Of a stretch of DNA of 64,000 bases, positions 39,314 through 48,213 are shown one piece after another. Source of the DNA: Agromyces mediolanus. GTDB lineage: Bacteria > Actinomycetota > Actinomycetes > Actinomycetales > Microbacteriaceae. Made by a program: the position numbers and the translations under genes. The notes below the pieces were generated by a model. It was not told the origin of the DNA. It saw only the letters and a program-made list of their open reading frames with translations, and searched no databases. The stretch spans positions 798,780-862,779 of the forward strand of contig NZ_BMRJ01000002.1 in the NCBI RefSeq assembly GCF_014648575.1. Reading direction: 5' to 3'. Position 1 is the first letter of the stretch. Every line of letters starts with the position of its first letter.

Positions 39314-39798
39314 TCGCCGCCGGCGAGCTGGTCGAGCACGTGGTCGAGCACCTCGTCGAGGAGCTCGAGCCCGTCGCGCACGCCGCCCGATGAGCCGGGC
39401 AGATTCACCACGAGCGCCCCGGCGGCGATGCCCGCGCGGCCGCGGCTGAGCAGCGCCGTCGGAGTGGTGGCGGCGCCGCGGCGGCGGAGCTCCTCGGCGA
39501 ACCCGGTCAGCTCGCGGTCGAGCACGGCGGCGGTCGCCTCGGGCACGGTGTCGCCCGGGGCGATGCCCGTGCCGCCGGTGGAGACGACGAGGGCCGGGCT
39601 CGTCGCGAGCGCCGTGTCGAGGGCGATCGCGAAGTCGGGGCCGTCGGCGACGACGATCGGGCCCTCGACGGCGAAGCCGCGTTCGCGCAGCCAGTCGGCG
39701 ATCACCGGGCCGGTGCGGTCCTCGTACACGCCGGCCGCGGCCCTGGTGGACGAGACGATGACGACCGCGTGCGCGCCGTGCCGAGTGCCCGCGCTCAC
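39301..39798 (-). CDS. moaB: Molybdopterin adenylyltransferase (MoaB/MogA)
   Basis: A 165-residue protein of the MoCF-binding family: VVIVSSTRAAAGVYEDRTGPVIADWLRERG, STGGTGIAPGDTVPEAT (the molybdopterin-binding TGGTG motif) and VVNLPGSSGGVRDGLELL. It adenylates molybdopterin before metal insertion. GTG 39798 overlaps the moaC stop (GTGA), so translation is coupled. Last gene of the minus-strand moeA-moaC-moaB unit. Confidence 0.92.
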   Translation of the reverse strand: MSAGTRHGAHAVVIVSSTRAAAGVYEDRTGPVIADWLRERGFAVEGPIVVADGPDFAIALDTALATSPALVVSTGGTGIAPGDTVPEATAAVLDRELTGFAEELRRRGAATTPTALLSRGRAGIAAGALVVNLPGSSGGVRDGLELLDEVLDHVLDQLAGGDHPA

Positions 39799-40280
39799 GC
39801 GCGGTTCCACTCGCCGCGCTTGCCGCCCGACTTGGCGAGCACGCAGACGTCGGTGATGACCGCCTCGTGGTCGACGGCCTTGATCATGTCGTAGAGCGTG
39901 AGGGCCGCGACGCTCGCGGCCGTGAGGGCCTCCATCTCGACGCCGGTCACGCCGTTCGTCGTCGCCGTCGCGACGACGCGCACGCGGTCGCCGGCCGGTT
40001 CGAAGTCGACGGCGAGCTTCGTGAGGGGCAGCGGGTGGCACAGCGGGATGAGGCTCGAGGTCTGCTTCGCGGCCATGATGCCGGCGATGCGCGCGGTGCC
40101 GAGCGCCTCGCCCTTCGGCAGGGTGCCGTCGGCCACGCGGGCGACGACGTCCTCGCGGGTGACGAGCACCGCCTGCGCGCTCGCCGTGCGCCGGGTGACG
40201 GCCTTGTCGGTCACGTCCACCATGTGCGCCGAGCCGTCGGCGCGCAGGTGGGTGAGGCCGGTCGCGGACTCGTCAGTCAT
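39795..40280 (-). CDS. moaC: Cyclic pyranopterin monophosphate synthase (MoaC)
   Basis: A 161-residue protein: AHMVDVTDKAVTRRTA, KGEALGTARIAGIMAAKQTSSLIPLCHPLPLT (the conserved PLCHP loop), GVTGVEMEALTAASVAALTLYDMIKA and a C-terminal LAKSGGKRGEW. It converts the MoaA product to cyclic pyranopterin monophosphate. Its ATG overlaps the moeA stop by 8 bp. Confidence 0.96.
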   Translation of the reverse strand: MTDESATGLTHLRADGSAHMVDVTDKAVTRRTASAQAVLVTREDVVARVADGTLPKGEALGTARIAGIMAAKQTSSLIPLCHPLPLTKLAVDFEPAGDRVRVVATATTNGVTGVEMEALTAASVAALTLYDMIKAVDHEAVITDVCVLAKSGGKRGEWNRA

Positions 40281-41532
40281 CGATCCTCCAGATGTCGACG
40301 GGGGCGCCGGCCGGGAGCCGATCGACGCCGACGGGCAGGTGCACGAGCACGGTCGCCTGAGCGTAGGCGTGCAGCAGATGGGAGCTCGGCGCGCCGACCT
40401 CGACGGCGCCGTCGCCGTCGAGGACGCCGCGGCGCACCTGGTGCTTGCCGAGCGGGGACACCACCTCGTGGGCGAGCGGGAGGGTCGCCCGGTGCCGGTC
40501 GGGGGCGAGCCCCTCGAGTCGGCGCAGCACGGGGCGCAGGAAGAGCTCGAAGGAGACGAGCGCGCTCACCGGGTTGCCCGGGAACGCGACGACCGGGAGG
40601 GCCGCGCCGTCGTCGAAGCGCGCCAGTCCGAGGCCCTGCGGGCCGCCGGGCTGGATCGCGACCTTCTCGAAGGCGACGCCGAGCGGGGCGAGCGCCTCGC
40701 GCACGACCTCGAAGGCGCCCTCGCTCACGCCGCCGCTCGTGACGACGAGGTCGACGCGGTCCGCCGCGGCGGCGATGGCCTGGCGCAGGGACGCCGCGTC
40801 GTCGGGGGAGACCGCTTCGACCACCTCGGCGCCGCAGCCGCGCAGGGCAGCGCCGAGCATCGCCGAGTTGGCGTCGTGGATCTGCCCCGGCCGGAGCTCG
40901 GCCGCGGGGGGCCGCAGCTCGTGCCCGGTCGAGACGAGCAGCACGCGGAGCCGCCGCCGCACCGGGAACGCCGTCATGCCCGCGGCTGCGAGCGCCCCGA
41001 GCTGCGCCGGACCGAGCCGGGTGCCGGCGGCGAGCAGGAGCGCGCCCGCGGCGATGTCGCTGCCCGCCCGGCGGATGAAGGCGCCGGGCTCGACGGGAGC
41101 GGCGAAGCCGACCGTCTCCTGCACGGGCGAGTCGTGGCGGGCGCCCGAGATGCCGATGAACGCGGGGGGATCGGCCGCCTCGATGGGCACGACCGCGTCC
41201 GCGCCGCGGGGGATCGGCGCACCCGTCATCACGGGCGAGGCGGTGCCGGGGGCGAGCTCGAAGACGTGGTCGCCCGCGGCGCTCGTCGGCCCGATCGGGA
41301 GCCGCACGGGGGAGTCCGGGGCGGCGCCGGCGAGCTCGGCGGCGCGGAGGGCGTAGCCGTCCATCTGCGAGTTGTCGAAGCCGGGCAGCTCGATCGGGCA
41401 GACGACGTCGGCGGCGAGCACGCGACCGAGCACGTCGCCCCCGGAGAGGCTCGCGTCCTCGGCGTCGAGGGCGGACTCGAGCGGGGCGAGCAGCTCGGTG
41501 ACCGCACGACGGTGTTCGGCGTAGCTGCGCAT
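40273..41532 (-). CDS. moeA: Molybdopterin molybdenumtransferase (MoeA)
   Basis: A 419-residue four-domain protein: LGRVLAADVVCPIELPGFDNSQMDGYALRA, APIPRGADAVVPIE, the MPT-binding domain with VVTSGGVSEGAFEVV, and VAFPGNPVSALVSFELFLRPVL, then a C-terminal beta domain. It inserts molybdate into adenylated molybdopterin. TAGGCT lies six bases before ATG 41532, a leaderless promoter and head of the moeA-moaC-moaB operon. Confidence 0.95.
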   Translation of the reverse strand: MRSYAEHRRAVTELLAPLESALDAEDASLSGGDVLGRVLAADVVCPIELPGFDNSQMDGYALRAAELAGAAPDSPVRLPIGPTSAAGDHVFELAPGTASPVMTGAPIPRGADAVVPIEAADPPAFIGISGARHDSPVQETVGFAAPVEPGAFIRRAGSDIAAGALLLAAGTRLGPAQLGALAAAGMTAFPVRRRLRVLLVSTGHELRPPAAELRPGQIHDANSAMLGAALRGCGAEVVEAVSPDDAASLRQAIAAAADRVDLVVTSGGVSEGAFEVVREALAPLGVAFEKVAIQPGGPQGLGLARFDDGAALPVVAFPGNPVSALVSFELFLRPVLRRLEGLAPDRHRATLPLAHEVVSPLGKHQVRRGVLDGDGAVEVGAPSSHLLHAYAQATVLVHLPVGVDRLPAGAPVDIWRIDD

Positions 41533-41538
41533 GCGTTC

Positions 41539-41544
41539 AGCCTA
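41539..41544 (-). promoter_or_regulatory. Leaderless -10 box of moeA operon
   Basis: On the minus strand TAGGCT, six bases, ATG 41532. It gives the moeA-moaC-moaB unit its own start, separate from moaD. Confidence 0.55.
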
Positions 41545-41590
41545 AACGGCGGATGCCTGAGAGAGCCTGTGCCCGCGGGAGCCCGTGCGC

Positions 41591-41836
41591 TCAGCCGCCG
41601 GCGAACGGCGGCAGGAGGTCGACCGCGGCGCCGATGGGCGTGGCCGGGTCGCGGCGCACGGTGCCGTCGACGAGGAAGGATCCGTTGCGGAGCACCCGCC
41701 GCATGGGCTCGCCGTAGCGCTCGGCGAGCAGCTCGCGGAGCGCGCCGACGGTGGCCTCGCCGAGCTCCAGGCGCTCCTCCTCGCGACCCGCGGCGTCGGC
41801 GGCGGCCGCGAAGTAGCGCACGGTCACGACGGTCAT
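41591..41836 (-). CDS. moaD: Molybdopterin synthase sulfur carrier subunit (MoaD)
   Basis: An 81-residue ubiquitin-like protein starting VVTVRYFAAAADAAGREEERLEL and ending LLPPFAGG. The terminal Gly-Gly is adenylated and thiocarboxylated to deliver sulfur to precursor Z. ATG 41836 has TAGCAT six bases upstream (leaderless). Divergent from moeB, whose product should activate it. Confidence 0.93.
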   Translation of the reverse strand: MTVVTVRYFAAAADAAGREEERLELGEATVGALRELLAERYGEPMRRVLRNGSFLVDGTVRRDPATPIGAAVDLLPPFAGG

Positions 41837-41843
41837 GGGCTCG

Positions 41844-41901
41844 ATGCTACCCGACGGCGGAATCCGGCATCCGCCACGCGGAAAAGCTCCGCGAGTACAC
41901 T
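41844..41901. promoter_or_regulatory. Divergent leaderless promoters of moaD and moeB
   Basis: Minus strand TAGCAT (41849-41844), six bases, ATG 41836. Plus strand TACACT (41896-41901), six bases, ATG 41908. Confidence 0.6.
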
Positions 41902-41907
41902 GACCGG

Positions 41908-43056
41908 ATGACCCAGCCGCTCGTCGCGCCAGGCGCGCCGCTCAGCGCCGAGCGCGTGAGCCGGCACAGCCGTCAGCTCATGCTGCCCGGCTACGGCGAG
42001 GACGCGCAACGCCGGCTCGCCGCCGCCCGCGTGCTCGTGATCGGCGCCGGCGGCCTCGGCAGCGCCGTCGTGCCCGCGCTCGCCGGGTCGGGCATCGGCA
42101 CGATCGGCATCGCCGACGACGACGACGTCGAGCTCAGCAACCTGCCGAGGCAGCTCAGCCACGGCGTCGCCGACCTCGGCCGCCCGAAGGTCGACTCGCT
42201 CGCCGACACGGTCGCGGCGATCGACCCGGAGTGCCGGGTGGTGCGGCACCGGGTGCGGCTGACGGCGGCGAACCTGCCCGGCATCCTCGCCGACTACGAC
42301 CTCGTCGTCGACGGCAGTGACAACTTCCCCACCCGCTACCTCGCGAACGACGCCGCGCACCTCGCGGGGGTGCCGCTCGTGTGGGGCGCGATCCTGCGCT
42401 TCCAGGGCCAGCTCGGCGTCGCCTGGCGGGACCACGGGCCGGGCTACCGCGATCTGTTCCCGACGCCGCCCGCGCCCGGCGAGGTGCCCTCCTGCGAGCT
42501 CGGCGGCGTGCTGCCCACGCTCTGCCTCACGATCGGCGCGATGCTCGCGAGCGAGGTCGTGAAGCTCGTCACGGGGATCGGCGAGCCGCTGCTCGGACGG
42601 GTGCTGAGCTACGACGCGCTGAGCGGGCGCAGCCGCGAGATCGCCTACGGGGCCGACCCCGACGCCGCCGAGATCACGGGGCTCGTCGACTACGAGCGCT
42701 TCTGCGGGCTGCCTCCTCGCGAGGCATCCGCGGATGCCGCGGCCGCGGCGATCTCGGCCGCGGAGCTCCTGCGCCGGCTGCGCGCCGGCGAGGCGCTGCG
42801 CCTGCTCGACGTGCGCGAGCCCGGCGAAGCCGAACTGCGGCGGATCGCCGGCAGCGAGCTCGTGCCGCTCGGGGAACTGCTCGGCGGCGCGGAGCCCGCG
42901 GCCGCGCCGGGCCCGCTCGTCGTGTACTGCGAGCTCGGCATGCGCTCGGCCAGGGCCGCCGCGGCGCTCACCGCCCGCGGGCACGCCGACGTCGTCTCGC
43001 TCGACGGCGGCCTCGACCGCTTCGCCGCGCTCGGCGCGGAGTACCTCAGCCGATGA
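41908..43056 (+). CDS. moeB: MoeB/MoeZ-type adenylyltransferase with C-terminal rhodanese domain
   Basis: A 382-residue protein. The ThiF/MoeB domain has RHSRQLMLPGYGEDAQRRLAAARVLVIGAGGLGS, DDDDVELSNLPRQLSH and SDNFPTRYLANDA. A rhodanese domain follows from about residue 285 (LLDVREPGEAELRRI) with active-site Cys at about 341 in VVYCELGMRSARAA. It adenylates the C-terminus of MoaD and supplies sulfur through the rhodanese, as in MoeZ or MOCS3. Leaderless start, and the stop overlaps the moaE ATG. Confidence 0.93.
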   Translation: MTQPLVAPGAPLSAERVSRHSRQLMLPGYGEDAQRRLAAARVLVIGAGGLGSAVVPALAGSGIGTIGIADDDDVELSNLPRQLSHGVADLGRPKVDSLADTVAAIDPECRVVRHRVRLTAANLPGILADYDLVVDGSDNFPTRYLANDAAHLAGVPLVWGAILRFQGQLGVAWRDHGPGYRDLFPTPPAPGEVPSCELGGVLPTLCLTIGAMLASEVVKLVTGIGEPLLGRVLSYDALSGRSREIAYGADPDAAEITGLVDYERFCGLPPREASADAAAAAISAAELLRRLRAGEALRLLDVREPGEAELRRIAGSELVPLGELLGGAEPAAAPGPLVVYCELGMRSARAAAALTARGHADVVSLDGGLDRFAALGAEYLSR

Positions 43057-43556
43057 CCCACTCCGACCCGATGAACCGCAGCGGAAGCGAGCCAGCGATG
43101 CCCCGATCCGAGCCCACCGAGCCCGACCCCACCGTGCCCGACCTCACCGAGCTCTACGCCGTCGTCTCCGAGGACCCGCTCGACGCGGACGCGGTGCGCC
43201 GGGCGGTCGAGCACGACGCCTCGGGCGCGGTCGTCGTGTTCCACGGCGTCGTGCGCGACCACGACGGCGGGCGGGCCGTGCGGGCCCTCGACTACCGCGG
43301 CCACCCCGAGGCCGAGCGCTTCCTCGCCGACTGCGTGCGCCGCATTCGCGAGGAGACGGGCTTCGCGGTCGCCGCGGCCCACCGCGTCGGCGATCTCGCG
43401 ATCGGCGACGTCGCGCTCGTCGCGGCGGCCGGCGCCGGACACCGGGCGCAGGCCTTCGACGCGTGCGAGCGGCTCGTCGAGCTGGTGAAGCAGGAGGTGC
43501 CGATCTGGAAGCGGCAGCACTTCGACGACGGCGTCTCGGAGTGGGTCGGCCTCTAG
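43053..43556 (+). CDS. moaE: Molybdopterin synthase catalytic subunit (MoaE)
   Basis: A 167-residue protein with a 35-residue polar, Pro-rich extension before the MoaE core. The core has GAVVVFHGVVRDHDGGRAVRALDYRGHPEAERFL, AAHRVGDLAIGDVALVAAAGAGHRAQAFDAC and the catalytic-lysine region LVKQEVPIWKRQHF. With MoaD it forms the dithiolene of molybdopterin. ATG 43053 overlaps the moeB stop (ATGA). Later ATGs at 43071 and 43098 are possible starts if the extension is not made. Confidence 0.94.
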   Translation: MTHSDPMNRSGSEPAMPRSEPTEPDPTVPDLTELYAVVSEDPLDADAVRRAVEHDASGAVVVFHGVVRDHDGGRAVRALDYRGHPEAERFLADCVRRIREETGFAVAAAHRVGDLAIGDVALVAAAGAGHRAQAFDACERLVELVKQEVPIWKRQHFDDGVSEWVGL

Positions 43557-43558
43557 CA

Positions 43559-43579
43559 GCGCCCCGGCGATCGGGGCGC
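43559..43579. terminator. Bidirectional hairpin between moaE and moaA
   Basis: GCGCCCCG (43559-43566) pairs with CGGGGCGC (43572-43579) around a 5-base loop, just after the moaE stop and just beyond the moaA stop. Confidence 0.6.
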
Positions 43580-43586
43580 CGCCGCC

Positions 43587-44678
43587 TCAGCCGCCGATGT
43601 AGCTCATCTCGATCTTCGGCCGGGCGGCCCGCAGCTCGGGGGTGAGCGTCGCCCGCAGTTCGGAGTAGCGGTCGTCGCGCGCACCCCAGATCGCCGCCAT
43701 GGCCCGGGCGAGCTCGGCGTCGTCGGCGCCGCCGCGGAGGATCGCCCGCAGGTCGTGGCCCTCGCTCGCGAAGAGGCAGGTGAAGAGCCGGCCCTCGGTC
43801 GAGATCCTGGCGCGGTTGCAGGTGCCGCAGAACGCGTTCGTCACGCTCGAGATGACGCCGATCTCGCCCTCGCCGTCGGCGTAGCGCCAGCGCGCCGCGG
43901 TCTCGCCGGGGGCGGAACGCCCGATGGGCACGAGCGGCAGCTCGGCGCCGATGCGCTCCACGATCTCGGCGGAGGGGACGACCTCGGCGAGGTCCCAGCC
44001 GTTCGAGGTGCCGACGTCCATGTACTCGATGAAGCGCAGCGTGTAGGGCGTGCCCTTGAAGTGCCGGGCCATGGCGACCACCTCGTCGTCGTTCAGCCCG
44101 CGCTTGACGACCATGTTCAGCTTGATCGGGCCGAGCCCCGCCTCGTGCGCGGCGTCGATGCCGGCGAGCACCCGCGCCACCGGGAAGCGCACGTCGTTCA
44201 TCTCCTGGAACTTGGCGTCGTCGAGCGAGTCCAGCGAGACGGTGACCCGGGTGAGCCCGGCGTCCCGGAGGGCCCGGGCCTTCACCGCGAGGGCGGCGCC
44301 GTTCGTGGTGAGGGCGAGCTCGAGCGGACGCCCGTCGGGGGTGCGCAGCTCGGCGAGCCGGGCCACGAGCTCCTCGACGCCGCGGCGCAGCAGCGGCTCG
44401 CCGCCGGTGAGCCGCAGCTTCTCGACGCCGTGCGCGGCGGCCACCCGGGCGATCCGCACGATCTCGTCGAAGCTCAGCAGCTCGTCGCGGTCGAGGAAGG
44501 CGTAGTCGCGGCCGAACACGGCCTTCGGCATGCAGTAGACGCAGCGGAAGTTGCAGCGATCGGTGATCGAGATGCGCAGGTCCCGCATGGGGCGGCCGAG
44601 CCGATCGGGCAGCTCGCCGGAGGCCGGCAGCCGCCTGGCTCCGCCCCTCCCGGCTCGCGCCGGCGTCGTGATCGTCAT
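43587..44678 (-). CDS. moaA: GTP 3',8-cyclase (MoaA), radical SAM
   Basis: A 363-residue radical-SAM enzyme. The SAM cluster CNFRCVYC is at residues 42-49, then [13 protein letters not shown] and the second-cluster cysteines in [18 protein letters not shown]. The C-terminus MSYIGG ends in the Gly-Gly tail important for activity. It makes 3',8-cyclo-GTP, the first Moco step. ATG 44678 is preferred over GTG 44684, because GAGGGG then has normal spacing. TACGGT (44706-44701) may give a local promoter, but the gene also lies 50 bp after modC and could be read from the mod operon. Confidence 0.95.
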   Translation of the reverse strand: MTITTPARAGRGGARRLPASGELPDRLGRPMRDLRISITDRCNFRCVYCMPKAVFGRDYAFLDRDELLSFDEIVRIARVAAAHGVEKLRLTGGEPLLRRGVEELVARLAELRTPDGRPLELALTTNGAALAVKARALRDAGLTRVTVSLDSLDDAKFQEMNDVRFPVARVLAGIDAAHEAGLGPIKLNMVVKRGLNDDEVVAMARHFKGTPYTLRFIEYMDVGTSNGWDLAEVVPSAEIVERIGAELPLVPIGRSAPGETAARWRYADGEGEIGVISSVTNAFCGTCNRARISTEGRLFTCLFASEGHDLRAILRGGADDAELARAMAAIWGARDDRYSELRATLTPELRAARPKIEMSYIGG

Positions 44679-44728
44679 CGTCACCCCCTCGTGGGCGTCT
44701 ACCGTAACACCGCCCCGGGAGGGCGCCG

Positions 44729-45862
44729 TCAGTCGAGCGGGCGCAGCGACACGTCGGCGGCCTCGATCCGGAAGGCGAGGGCCGCGCCCGCTTCGAGGTC
44801 GAGCGCGACGGCCGCGGCGGTCGGCACGTCGACGGCGACACCGGGGTGTTCGGCGGTGACGATGCGCACGCCGCCGCCCGTGGGTTCGAGGCTCGCGACG
44901 GTGCCGGACCAGTGGTTCGCTTCGGCGTCCCCGCCCGTCGCAGCAGCCGCGCCCGGCGCGACGTGCACCGCGCCGGGCGCGAACACGGCGGAGGCGCGCG
45001 CGCCGGGCACGAGCCCGGCCGGCTCCGCCGCGCGCAGCACGAGGCCGTCGCTCGCCCGCACCGTCGCCGCGTCGAGCGCGACGCCCTCGACGAGGTCCAC
45101 CCCGGCGAGGGCGGCGATGAACGGCGTGCGGGGGTGCCCGAGCACGCGCGCGATCGGCCCCTCGTCGACGAGGCGGCCGGCCTGGAGGATCGCCGCACGT
45201 CCGGCGAGCACGAGCGCGTCGAGCGGGTCGTGGGTGACGAGCAGCATGGGGATGCCGAGGGCCGCCCGATGCTCGCGGACGAGCCGCCGCATGCCCGCCG
45301 CCGCCTCGACGTCGAGCGCCGCGAACGGCTCGTCGAGGAGCAGCGCCGCCGGCTTCGCCGCGAGCGTGCGGGCGAGCGCGACGCGCTGCTGCTGCCCGCC
45401 GGAGAGCTCGGCCGGCCGGCGGCGCTCGAAGCCGGCGAGGCCGACTCGCTCGAGCCAGGCGGCGGCCTCGGCGCGCGACTCCCGGCGGCCGGCGCCCTGC
45501 GCCCGCGGTCCGAAGGCGACGTTCTCGAGCGCGCTGAGGTGCGGGAACAGCAGCGCCTGCTGGCCGAGCAGGCCGACGCGGCGAGCCGCGAGCGGGACCT
45601 CGCGCGCGCCGGCGCCGCCGAGGAGGCGGCCGCCGATGCGGACCTCGCCCCGGTCGAGGGGCACGTGCCCCGCGATCGCGCCGAGCAGCGTCGACTTGCC
45701 GGAACCGTTCGGCCCGAGCACGGCGAGCACCTCGTCGGGGCCGACCGCGACAGCGGCGTCGAGCCGGAAGCCGCCCCGCTCGACCTCGAGCTCGGCGACG
45801 AGTCCGGTGCCGGCGGCCGGCCGGTCCGAGGCATCCGTCCGCCGCTCCGGTGCGGCGCTCAT
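44729..45862 (-). CDS. modC: Molybdate ABC transporter ATP-binding protein (ModC)
   Basis: A 377-residue ATPase: Walker [13 protein letters not shown]-loop region [21 protein letters not shown], signature [16 protein letters not shown], Walker [13 protein letters not shown], and the H-loop His in [11 protein letters not shown]. The C-terminal 120 residues form a molybdate-binding TOBE domain ([25 protein letters not shown]). ATG 45862 overlaps the modB stop (ATGA). Confidence 0.92.
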   Translation of the reverse strand: MSAAPERRTDASDRPAAGTGLVAELEVERGGFRLDAAVAVGPDEVLAVLGPNGSGKSTLLGAIAGHVPLDRGEVRIGGRLLGGAGAREVPLAARRVGLLGQQALLFPHLSALENVAFGPRAQGAGRRESRAEAAAWLERVGLAGFERRRPAELSGGQQQRVALARTLAAKPAALLLDEPFAALDVEAAAGMRRLVREHRAALGIPMLLVTHDPLDALVLAGRAAILQAGRLVDEGPIARVLGHPRTPFIAALAGVDLVEGVALDAATVRASDGLVLRAAEPAGLVPGARASAVFAPGAVHVAPGAAAATGGDAEANHWSGTVASLEPTGGGVRIVTAEHPGVAVDVPTAAAVALDLEAGAALAFRIEAADVSLRPLD

Positions 45863-46689
45863 CGCGGGGCGTCCGCTCGCCAGCCGCGCATCAGCACGAG
45901 CACCGCGATCGCCACGGCGATGAGCATGAGCGACAGCGCGATCGCGGTGTCCTCGCTGACCCCGGCGCCGTTGAAGGCGGTGTAGATCGCGAGCGGCATC
46001 GTTCGCGTCGTGCCGGCGGCGTTGCCCGCGAACAGCGCGGTCGCGCCGAACTCGCCGAGCGCCCGGGCGAAGCAGAGCACGGCGCCGGCGAGGAGGCCGG
46101 GGGCGACGAGCGGCAGGGTGATCCGGCGGAAGACGGTGAAGCGGCCGGCGCCGAGGCCGGCGGCGACGCCCTCGAAGCGGGTGCCTGCGGTGCGCAGCGC
46201 GCCCTCGACGGAGATCACGAGGAAGGGCAGGGCGACGAAGACCTGGGCGATGACGACGGCGGCGGTCGTGAAGGGGATGCGGATGCCCCAGACGGCGAGC
46301 ACCTCGCCGAAGAGCCCGGTGCGGCCGAGGAGGGCGAGCAGGGCGATGCCGCCGACGAGCGGCGGCAGCACGAGGGGGAGCGTCACGAGGGTGCGGAGCG
46401 CCGCGGCAACTCCGGGCCGGCTCCTGGCGATCACGAGGGCGAGCGGAACGCCGAGCACGATGCACGCGAGCGTCGCCCAGCTCGCGGTCGCGAGGGAGAG
46501 CCCGAGCGCTTGCAGCGCCGCGGGGGAGGTGATGGCGGCCGGCACACCCGCCCAGTCGAGCCGCACGAGCAGCGCCGCGAGCGGCAGCAGCAGCACGGCG
46601 GCGCCGAGGCCGGCCGGCAGGTAGAGCCAGCCGGGGAAGCGCCCCGCGGCGGCGGTGCCGTCGCGGGGCGCGTGCGCGACTCGGGTCAC
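45859..46689 (-). CDS. modB: Molybdate ABC transporter permease (ModB)
   Basis: A 276-residue permease with about six TM helices and the EAA loop [30 protein letters not shown], ending with [14 protein letters not shown], the usual ModB/CysT motif. GTG 46689 overlaps the modA stop (GTGA). It forms the channel of the molybdate importer. Confidence 0.93.
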   Translation of the reverse strand: MTRVAHAPRDGTAAAGRFPGWLYLPAGLGAAVLLLPLAALLVRLDWAGVPAAITSPAALQALGLSLATASWATLACIVLGVPLALVIARSRPGVAAALRTLVTLPLVLPPLVGGIALLALLGRTGLFGEVLAVWGIRIPFTTAAVVIAQVFVALPFLVISVEGALRTAGTRFEGVAAGLGAGRFTVFRRITLPLVAPGLLAGAVLCFARALGEFGATALFAGNAAGTTRTMPLAIYTAFNGAGVSEDTAIALSLMLIAVAIAVLVLMRGWRADAPR

Positions 46690-47561
46690 GGCGCTCCGAA
46701 GCCGAAGGAGGCGAGCACCTGCTGCCCGGCCTTCGAGGTGACGAAGGCGACGAAGGCGGCGGCCGCCTCCGGGTTGGGTGCGGCGGTGAGTGCGGTGAGC
46801 GGGTAGACGTTGGTGGCGTCGGCGGCGTTCGCGATCCGCACGCCCTCGACCGCGTCGCCCGCGGCCTCGACGTCGGTCACGTAGACGAGCCCCGCGTCGG
46901 CCTCGCCGGACTTCACCTTGGTGAGCACAGCGGTGACGTTCTGCTCCTCGCTCGCGGGGGTCAGCGTGAGGCCGGCGGCCTGGATGAGCGTCTGCGAGGC
47001 GGCGCCGCAGGGCACCTCGGGCGCGCAGAGCACGACCGTCGCGGGGCGGCCGTCGGCCGTCGTCGTGGCGCCGTCGGCGAGGGCGTCGAGGCCGTCCACG
47101 CCGAGCGGGTTGCCGGGGGCGACCGCGATCTGGAGCACGTTGGTGGCGAAGTCGTCGGCGGACTCGGCGAGGCCGGCGTCGAGCACCTTCGTCATGTTCT
47201 TCTCGTCGGCCGAGGCGAAGACGTCGGCGGGCGCGCCCTCGATGAGCTGCGTGGCGAGCACGGAGGAGCCGTCGTAGGTGATGGGCACGACGTCGAGGCC
47301 GGGGTGCTCGGCCTCGAACTGCGCGGCGAGCTCGTCGAAGGCGCCGCTCAGCGAGGCGGCCGCGTAGATCGTGAGCTCGCCCGTGAGCGCCTGCTCCCCG
47401 GCCCCCGCACTCGCGGTCGGGCTCGCGGCGGTCGGGGCGCCGCTCGCGCAGCCGGCGAGGAGGGCCGCCGCGGCGACGGCGACGCCGGCTCGAGCGAGGC
47501 GCGAGCGGCGGGCGGGGAGGGTGCTGCGGGTGCTACGGGACGTGCGGTGCTGCAGGGTCAC
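46686..47561 (-). CDS. modA: Molybdate-binding lipoprotein (ModA)
   Basis: A 291-residue protein. An Arg-rich start and hydrophobic segment end in the lipobox LLAGCASG. The mature part has ELTIYAAASLSGAFDELAAQFEAEHPG, TYDGSSVLATQLIEGAPADVFASADEKNM and NVTAVLTKVKSGEADAGLVYVTDV, the anion-binding features of ModA. GTG 47561 overlaps the stop of the HTH-TOBE gene (GTGA). Confidence 0.95.
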   Translation of the reverse strand: MTLQHRTSRSTRSTLPARRSRLARAGVAVAAAALLAGCASGAPTAASPTASAGAGEQALTGELTIYAAASLSGAFDELAAQFEAEHPGLDVVPITYDGSSVLATQLIEGAPADVFASADEKNMTKVLDAGLAESADDFATNVLQIAVAPGNPLGVDGLDALADGATTTADGRPATVVLCAPEVPCGAASQTLIQAAGLTLTPASEEQNVTAVLTKVKSGEADAGLVYVTDVEAAGDAVEGVRIANAADATNVYPLTALTAAPNPEAAAAFVAFVTSKAGQQVLASFGFGAP

Positions 47562-47965
47562 GACGAGGGATCCTCTTCCGTCTCGATGATGACCGTGGTC
47601 GCCTTGACCACGGCCACGCCGCGCGAACCGATCTCGAGCTCCATCTCGCGGGCGGCCTCGGCCGACATGAGGGAGACGACCCGGTTGGGGCCGCACTGCA
47701 GCTCGACCTGGGCCATGAGCCCGGCGATCTCGACCTTGGTGACGAGACCGACGAAGCGGTTGCGGGCGCTGCGGCGCACATGGGACCGGTCGGTGATGGT
47801 CGCCGCGACGGCCTGCGCCCTCGCGGCGAGCTCGCGACCGGGCACGACCTGGCGGCCGGCGTCGTCCTTCGAGACGCTCAGCAGGCCGTCCTGCACCCAT
47901 CGCCGAACGGTGTCGTCGCTCACGCCGAGGAGATCGGCGGCCTCACTGATCCGATATTGCGCCAT
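47558..47965 (-). CDS. HTH-TOBE molybdate-responsive regulator (ModE-like)
   Basis: A 135-residue protein. A MerR/excisionase-type helix-turn-helix (YRISEAADLLGVSDDTVRRWVQDGLL) is followed by one TOBE (MOP-like) domain, RNRFVGLVTKVEIAGLMAQVELQCGPNRVVSLMSAEAAREMELEIGSRGVAVVKATTV. It is the first gene of the modA-modB-modC operon and probably controls it in response to molybdate. ATG 47965 is chosen because the helix-turn-helix begins there and TATGGT lies seven bases upstream. In-frame ATGs at 47977 and 48001 fall in the operator region. Confidence 0.9.
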   Translation of the reverse strand: MAQYRISEAADLLGVSDDTVRRWVQDGLLSVSKDDAGRQVVPGRELAARAQAVAATITDRSHVRRSARNRFVGLVTKVEIAGLMAQVELQCGPNRVVSLMSAEAAREMELEIGSRGVAVVKATTVIIETEEDPSS

Positions 47966-47972
47966 AACAGTG

Positions 47973-48024
47973 ACCATAGTTCCGTATCTGCGGATATGCA
48001 ATCAAGTTTTCCGTATTTCAGAAT
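47973..48024. promoter_or_regulatory. AT-rich control region of mod operon with paired TCCGTAT sites
   Basis: TATGGT (47978-47973, minus strand) is the likely -10 of the mod operon. TCCGTATCTGCGGAT (from 47981) and TCCGTATTTCAGAAT (from 48010) are related imperfect palindromes 29 bases apart, good operator candidates. The second (TTTTCCGTATTTCAGAAT, 48007-48024) also resembles the IclR-type sites near xdhA and aceB and faces the deaminase gene. Confidence 0.5.
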
Positions 48025-48213
48025 CAAACTTCCAAAAACGTGTAGACCGGGGCAGGGGTGGCTGTTAGCCTCGACCAGTCGCCGGGCCCGCCACGAAGCC
48101 GCCCGGTGCCAAAGCCCAGCAGACCCGAACGGATCGACGACGATCACGACGGCGCCGAACCCGCGCCGCTGGCCGAGCCGACCGGTCGGACTCCGAGAGC
48201 AAGGATGCTTTTC

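Noticed and set aside
44679..44728. A Moco riboswitch before moaA
   Set aside because: Only about 50 bases separate modC and moaA, too short for that element, and no fitting stems are seen.
48072..48213. A purine or guanidine riboswitch in the deaminase-permease leader
   Set aside because: The leader is long enough, but I could not recognise conserved junction bases or a matching stem arrangement of any known class.
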